Shown here in pieces: positions 6,999 to 9,116 of a stretch of DNA of 9,116 bases. The notes beneath the pieces were generated by a model. The model saw nothing but the letters and a program-made list of their open reading frames with translations. It was not told where the DNA came from and did not search any database. The DNA comes from an uncultured Roseburia sp. (GTDB taxonomy: Bacteria > Bacillota > Clostridia > Lachnospirales > Lachnospiraceae), in the NCBI GenBank assembly GCA_910584215.1, contig CAJTYI010000103.1, positions 1 through 9,116 of the forward strand, in the 5' to 3' direction. The translations under genes were made by a program, and so were the position numbers. Within the stretch, counting starts at the first letter, position 1. Each line of letters begins with the position of its first letter.

Positions 6999-7027
6999 AT
7001 TATAGAGTATCTTCTATGCGCTGTCAC
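6999..7027 (-). promoter_or_regulatory. Sigma-A-type promoter for the EamA gene
   Basis: On the minus strand GTGACA (7027-7022), a 17-base spacer, then TATAAT (7004-6999): five of six and six of six matches to consensus. The start would be near 6992, giving a leader of roughly 210 nt that crosses all the tandem repeats before the EamA start at 6782. Confidence 0.65.
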
Positions 7028-7085
7028 CTCCTATCCTTAGAAAACACCATAGTTCCATAAATATAAAAGGTTGCACGACACTTCG

Positions 7086-7112
7086 ATGCCAGTTTTTATG
7101 GCATTTCCGCCA
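7086..7112. other. Overlapping small inverted repeats between the divergent promoters
   Basis: ATGCCA (7086-7091) pairs with TGGCAT (7099-7104) around a 7-base loop. Alternatively TGGC (7099-7102) pairs with GCCA (7109-7112). They lie between the leftward -35 (7022-7027) and the rightward -35 (7139-7144), a place where a regulator could act on both. This could equally be chance or a remnant terminator. The rest of 7028-7138 shows no gene. Confidence 0.3.
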
Positions 7113-7138
7113 GGTGTGTGTGACGTTTAAAATATTTC

Positions 7139-7167
7139 TTGACTTTTGGGGAGGAAACTTGTATTAT
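7139..7167 (+). promoter_or_regulatory. Sigma-A-type promoter for the tetR-DUF4180 operon
   Basis: TTGACT (7139-7144), a 17-base spacer, then TATTAT (7162-7167), five of six at each box. Transcription would start near 7174, about 40 bases before the TetR start. Confidence 0.75.
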
Positions 7168-7170
7168 ATG

Positions 7171-7198
7171 TATGACTGATTTGGTATTTTTAGTCATA
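7171..7198. promoter_or_regulatory. Inverted-repeat operator candidate for the TetR-family regulator
   Basis: TATGACT (7171-7177) and AGTCATA (7192-7198) are perfect 7-bp arms separated by 14 bases, 28 bp in all. The site begins four bases after the -10 and covers the transcription start, ideal for autorepression. Its size fits the operators of TetR-family proteins that bind as dimers or paired dimers. In RNA the same arms would form a hairpin ending four bases before the ribosome binding site. Confidence 0.55.
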
Positions 7199-7214
7199 TA
7201 GAGGGAGGAGAACT

Positions 7215-7790
7215 ATGGCGCGGAGTTTTACAGAGCGGGAAAAAGAAAACATCAGAGTAAGCCTGCAGGAAGCTTGTAAGCAGAGCTGGACACAATATGG
7301 CTATAAAAAAACGAGTGTCGATGAACTTTGTAGACAGGTCGGTATCTCAAAGGGAGCCTTTTACCTATTTTTTGAAACGAAAGAAGATCTTTTTTGTGAA
7401 GTCCTATGTTCCGTGCAAGAACAAATTTGCGTTGCGGCATCCAAGATAATAGAAACACACAAAGATAAATATGGTGTTGCGGAAGCTTTGAAGCTCATTT
7501 ATCGGGAATACGATCACAACAATTTTTTGTATCATGCAAACAGCGCAGACTTCACCGTTTTTAGGAACAAGTTATCAGAAAAACAGGCCGAAAGGATCGA
7601 GGCATCCAATCGTATGAGCCGGCAGCTTTTTGTCAGCCAGCCGTATCTGAAATTTAAAATTGATGAGGATTTGGCGATGTCAGTGATTTATGCGTTAATT
7701 ATGAATATTAAAAACAAGGATATTTTGCACAATCACAGGGAAACTTTTGATTTTATGGTTGATCGTTTGATTGACAGTTTGTACGAATAA
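7215..7790 (+). CDS. TetR/AcrR-family transcriptional regulator
   Basis: A 191-aa protein starting at ATG 7215, with GGGAGGAG immediately upstream (7203-7210). The N-terminal domain is classic TetR: FTEREKENIRVSLQEACKQSWTQYGYKKTSVDELCRQ, then the recognition element VGISKGAFYLFFETKEDLF (about 42-60). The C-terminal ligand-binding part (about 65-191) is helical and has no feature that names a ligand. Such proteins are usually dimeric repressors released by a small molecule. The inverted repeat across its own start site argues for autoregulation. The divergent EamA transporter is a possible second target, although I see no copy of the same arms at that promoter. A DUF4180 gene follows 14 bases after its stop, in the same operon. 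Confidence 0.9.
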   Translation: MARSFTEREKENIRVSLQEACKQSWTQYGYKKTSVDELCRQVGISKGAFYLFFETKEDLFCEVLCSVQEQICVAASKIIETHKDKYGVAEALKLIYREYDHNNFLYHANSADFTVFRNKLSEKQAERIEASNRMSRQLFVSQPYLKFKIDEDLAMSVIYALIMNIKNKDILHNHRETFDFMVDRLIDSLYE

Positions 7791-7804
7791 CGAGGAGGTA
7801 GAAA

Positions 7805-8173
7805 ATGAAAATAGAAGTTGTAACTAGAAATAATACGGAGGTTGCTGTCGTTTGCAGTGATGAGCTGCTGATTACAGATACAGCGTCCGCGCTGGATTTT
7901 ATCATGACGGTAAAATACGAGACGGGCTGCTTAAATATTGCTGTAAACAAGGGGGCAGTCATCCATGATTTTTTTATTCTGAGCACTTGTCTGGCCGGTG
8001 AAATTTTACAGAAATTCATCAATTATGGGGTGCGGTTTGCTATCTATGGAGATTTTTCTGAGTATACGAGCAAACCTTTGAAAGATTTCATGTATGAGAG
8101 CAATAGAGGAAAAGATTTTTATTTTCAGCCCAGCGCTGCTCTTGCTGTCGAGAAGCTTTCTGGATGCTCTTAA
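7805..8173 (+). CDS. DUF4180 domain protein
   Basis: A 122-aa cytoplasmic protein with GAGGAGGT ending about five bases before ATG 7805. I recognise the DUF4180 pattern: LLITDTASALDFIMTVKYETGC (21-42), then HDFFILSTCLAGEILQKFINYGVRFAIYGDFS (54-85), then YTSKPLKDFMYESNRGKDFYF (87-107), ending in an alpha-helical tail. The domain has no established biochemical activity that I know of. The alternation of strand-like and helix-like segments (KIEVV...VAVVCSDE; RFAIYGDF) suggests a compact alpha/beta fold. It reminds me of STAS-type or DUF4325-like small domains, but that is only an impression. There is no membrane segment or signal peptide. Tight linkage to the TetR gene suggests they share an inducing signal or interact. 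It is followed by a compound terminator. Confidence 0.85.
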   Translation: MKIEVVTRNNTEVAVVCSDELLITDTASALDFIMTVKYETGCLNIAVNKGAVIHDFFILSTCLAGEILQKFINYGVRFAIYGDFSEYTSKPLKDFMYESNRGKDFYFQPSAALAVEKLSGCS

Positions 8174-8221
8174 AATTCCACTTGCCGCCGGTGAACTTTT
8201 TCGCTGTGCTTATATTCTTTA

Positions 8222-8277
8222 CAGAGCGTACCATTTTTGGTTGGTGCGCTCTGCGTACTGGTACGTTTTTCTTATTT
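8222..8277 (+). terminator. Compound terminator of the tetR-DUF4180 operon
   Basis: CAGAGCGTACCA (8222-8233) pairs with TGGTGCGCTCTG (8242-8253): 12 bp with one T-G wobble and an 8-base loop. Immediately after, CGTACTGGTACG (8254-8265) is itself an inverted repeat followed by TTTTTCTTATTTT. The first arm could also pair with TGGTACG (8259-8265), so two mutually exclusive folds exist. The U-run favours plus-strand termination. A minus-strand U-run for the converging arr gene is not evident. Confidence 0.7.
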
Positions 8278-8291
8278 TATCTTTGAAAAGA

Positions 8292-8705
8292 TTAATCCAT
8301 TGCCTTTATTCCCGCGTCAGACAATTTTTTAAGATTTTCCACCATATTATTTAACAGTTCAGGGGAATGTCCGTTCCATTTAGTTACCTCAGCCACAATT
8401 TTTAGAGGTTGCTTAGAACGATATGATTTTGTTGGATTTCCGGGGAATTTCTGATCGGTAAGGTTTGGATCGTCTTCAAAATCCCCTGTTGGCTCGACAA
8501 CATAGATTCGTTCCCTGCCGTCACCCTCTGCAAGTTCTGCCCCCCAAATGGCTGCATCCAAAGTTCCTGCAAAATAAACATATGCGGATTTTCTTTGGTC
8601 GTTATAATTCTTTTTCATTCCTGTGGTTATTAAATCTCCTGTTTCCAAATCTGCCTTTGTTCCATGAAAAAAAGAACCGCGACTAAAAACTATTTGTTCA
8701 CTCAT
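8292..8705 (-). CDS. arr: NAD-dependent rifampin ADP-ribosyltransferase (Arr)
   Basis: A complete 137-aa Arr enzyme, the normal size for the family. Arr transfers ADP-ribose from NAD+ to the C23 hydroxyl of rifamycins, inactivating them in the cytoplasm. Diagnostic segments are FFHGTKADLETGDL (12-25), VYFAGTLDAAIWGAEL (43-58), IYVVEPTGDFEDDPNLT (67-83), and KFPGNPTKSYRSKQPLKIV (86-104). The catalytic set is intact: H14, Y44 and D79 sit at a constant offset of five from His19, Tyr49 and Asp84 as I recall them in the mycobacterial enzyme. An in-frame TAG directly precedes the ATG at 8705-8703, fixing the N-terminus. AAAGGAGA (8717-8724, minus strand) is the ribosome binding site, with slightly long spacing. 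It converges on the tetR-DUF4180 operon. Whether it confers clinical-level resistance depends on expression. Confidence 0.95.
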   Translation of the reverse strand: MSEQIVFSRGSFFHGTKADLETGDLITTGMKKNYNDQRKSAYVYFAGTLDAAIWGAELAEGDGRERIYVVEPTGDFEDDPNLTDQKFPGNPTKSYRSKQPLKIVAEVTKWNGHSPELLNNMVENLKKLSDAGIKAMD

Positions 8706-8744
8706 CTAATTTGATCTCTCCTTTTCGCTCTAATTGTTACTTTG

Positions 8745-8753
8745 ATTATACCA
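8745..8753 (-). promoter_or_regulatory. Extended -10 promoter for arr
   Basis: On the minus strand TGGTATAAT (8753-8745) is a perfect extended -10, and no good -35 is seen 16-18 bases upstream. The start would be near 8738, about 33 bases before the ATG. A related stretch, TTTGATTATA, occurs at both 8741-8750 and 8778-8787 on the plus strand, the second also containing TATAAT on both strands. Confidence 0.6.
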
Positions 8754-8905
8754 TGATTGGATGCGAAGCATACATAATTTGATTATAATATCAGGTTGTG
8801 CATATTTTTGGATAGATTAGGAAACTCACTTGTTCATTGGCTCTGCGTCTTAAGCGTCTGGCTCTTTGAGAGTTTATTTGTTTTCCCCTGCAAATGGGAA
8901 TTTAA
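8754..8905. other. AT-rich gap between arr and the right-edge gene
   Basis: No gene or convincing terminator is seen. A weak inverted repeat, TTCCC (8883-8887) with GGGAA (8896-8900), lacks a U-run on either side. AAACTC (8822-8827) and GAGTTT (8870-8875) could close a long, loose hairpin around two GCGTCT copies. TGAT-TATAAT-ATCA (8780-8793) is a small dyad near the arr promoter. Confidence 0.4.
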
Positions 8906-9115
8906 CTACCTCTTAATTAATCGTTTAATTTTGGGAAGTATGAAACTCCCTAACAAATATAAATTACACAGATATACAAATAGATTTCCAATATACGAAT
9001 AAAGAGTAAAGCGTCCTTTCATAGCAACCTGTGCTGATAATGTCTTTGTATCAGACTGAAAGTAATCGGTCTGTGCCAACACACAGCCCTTAACATTTGA
9101 AACAATCGACATTCC
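8906..9115 (-). CDS. C-terminal fragment of an Lnt/nitrilase-like apolipoprotein N-acyltransferase (partial at window edge)
   Basis: About 69 codons are open from the right edge to a TAG at 8906-8908, and the frame remains open upstream (a glycine codon at 9113-9115). So the ATG at 9112 is internal and the gene is cut by the window. The text GMSIVSNVKGCVLAQTDYF, then TLSAQVAMKGRFTLYSYIGNLFVYLC, matches my memory of the end of the carbon-nitrogen hydrolase domain of Lnt-like enzymes (G-x-S-x-V, KGxxLAxxDYF, YSxIGDxFAWLC) followed by a last hydrophobic helix and a basic tail KIKRLIKR. Lnt transfers an acyl chain to lipoproteins at the outer face of the membrane. Clostridial proteins of this class may do something else. 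The catalytic Glu-Lys-Cys would lie beyond the window. The call rests on a short fragment. Confidence 0.65.
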   Translation of the reverse strand, partial: GMSIVSNVKGCVLAQTDYFQSDTKTLSAQVAMKGRFTLYSYIGNLFVYLCNLYLLGSFILPKIKRLIKR

Positions 9116-9116
9116 G

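Noticed and set aside
7022..7032. AGGAGGTGACA on the minus strand as a ribosome binding site for a lost gene
   Set aside because: No ATG, GTG or TTG follows at a usable distance, and any reading soon stops. The GTGACA part is better explained as a -35 box paired with TATAAT at 17 bases.
7805..8173. TetR and DUF4180 as a toxin-antitoxin pair
   Set aside because: Nothing in either protein resembles a known toxin, and DUF4180 has no nuclease or other catalytic motif I can see. The operon layout alone is not enough.
8094..8354. 86-codon plus-strand open frame overlapping the DUF4180 end
   Set aside because: It begins inside DUF4180 in another frame, runs through the terminator and into the arr gene antisense, and lacks a ribosome binding site.
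8883..8900. TTCCC/GGGAA hairpin as terminator of the Lnt-like gene
   Set aside because: The stem is only five base pairs and no U-run follows on the minus strand.
8796..9002. 68-codon plus-strand open frame near the right edge
   Set aside because: It has no ribosome binding site and no family resemblance. The opposite strand encodes a recognisable Lnt-like C-terminus.

Overview
The window looks like a chromosomal accessory region from a Firmicute, most likely a gut Clostridia member near Lachnospiraceae. The basis is strong AGGAGG-type ribosome binding sites before nearly every gene, sigma-A-like promoters, a complete Bce-type ABC transporter/two-component module, and a 70-residue CxxC protein of a kind I associate with Lachnospiraceae. 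Species cannot be set from the sequence alone. Base composition is mosaic: the Bce module is relatively GC-rich, the right third is AT-rich, and the first 100 bases (57% GC by hand count) drop abruptly to about 26% over the next 95.

Layout, left to right. Positions 1-222 hold no gene I recognise. A multi-pass membrane protein with an N-terminal zf-HC2 anti-sigma zinc finger follows (223-1215), with no sigma factor visible beside it. A strong hairpin ends that unit, and its loop carries the likely -35 box of a promoter for a solitary 70-aa CxxC protein (1346-1558), which has its own terminator. Next comes the central four-gene operon (1816-6374): ABC ATPase, ten-helix FtsX-like permease with a large extracellular domain, OmpR-type response regulator, and a short-loop intramembrane-sensing histidine kinase. 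This is the layout of BceAB-BceRS systems, which sense and resist cell-wall-targeting peptide antibiotics. The operon meets a small EamA-type transporter gene (6369-6782, minus strand) tail to tail. One CTATAG supplies both stop codons, and the operon's probable terminator lies inside the EamA coding sequence.

The 432-base gap 6783-7214 is a divergent control region. Leftward is a good sigma-A promoter (GTGACA-17-TATAAT) whose transcript would have a leader of about 210 nt containing three 43-44 bp tandem repeats before EamA. Rightward is a promoter (TTGACT-17-TATTAT) with a perfect 7-bp inverted repeat just downstream, probably the operator of the TetR-family regulator that follows (7215-7790). 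That regulator is co-transcribed with a DUF4180 protein (7805-8173).

Beyond a compound terminator, on the minus strand, lies a complete Arr-type rifampin ADP-ribosyltransferase (8292-8705) with its catalytic His-Tyr-Asp residues intact. The right edge cuts a minus-strand gene whose C-terminus resembles the end of Lnt/nitrilase-type apolipoprotein N-acyltransferases.

Taken together the region is an antibiotic-defence neighbourhood: a peptide-antibiotic sensing/export module, a TetR-linked transporter and a rifamycin-inactivating enzyme. I found no transposase, integrase, CRISPR array, tRNA or rRNA. The least explained parts are the tandem-repeat leader of the EamA gene, the TetR-DUF4180 pair, the orphan anti-sigma-like protein and the left-edge segment.
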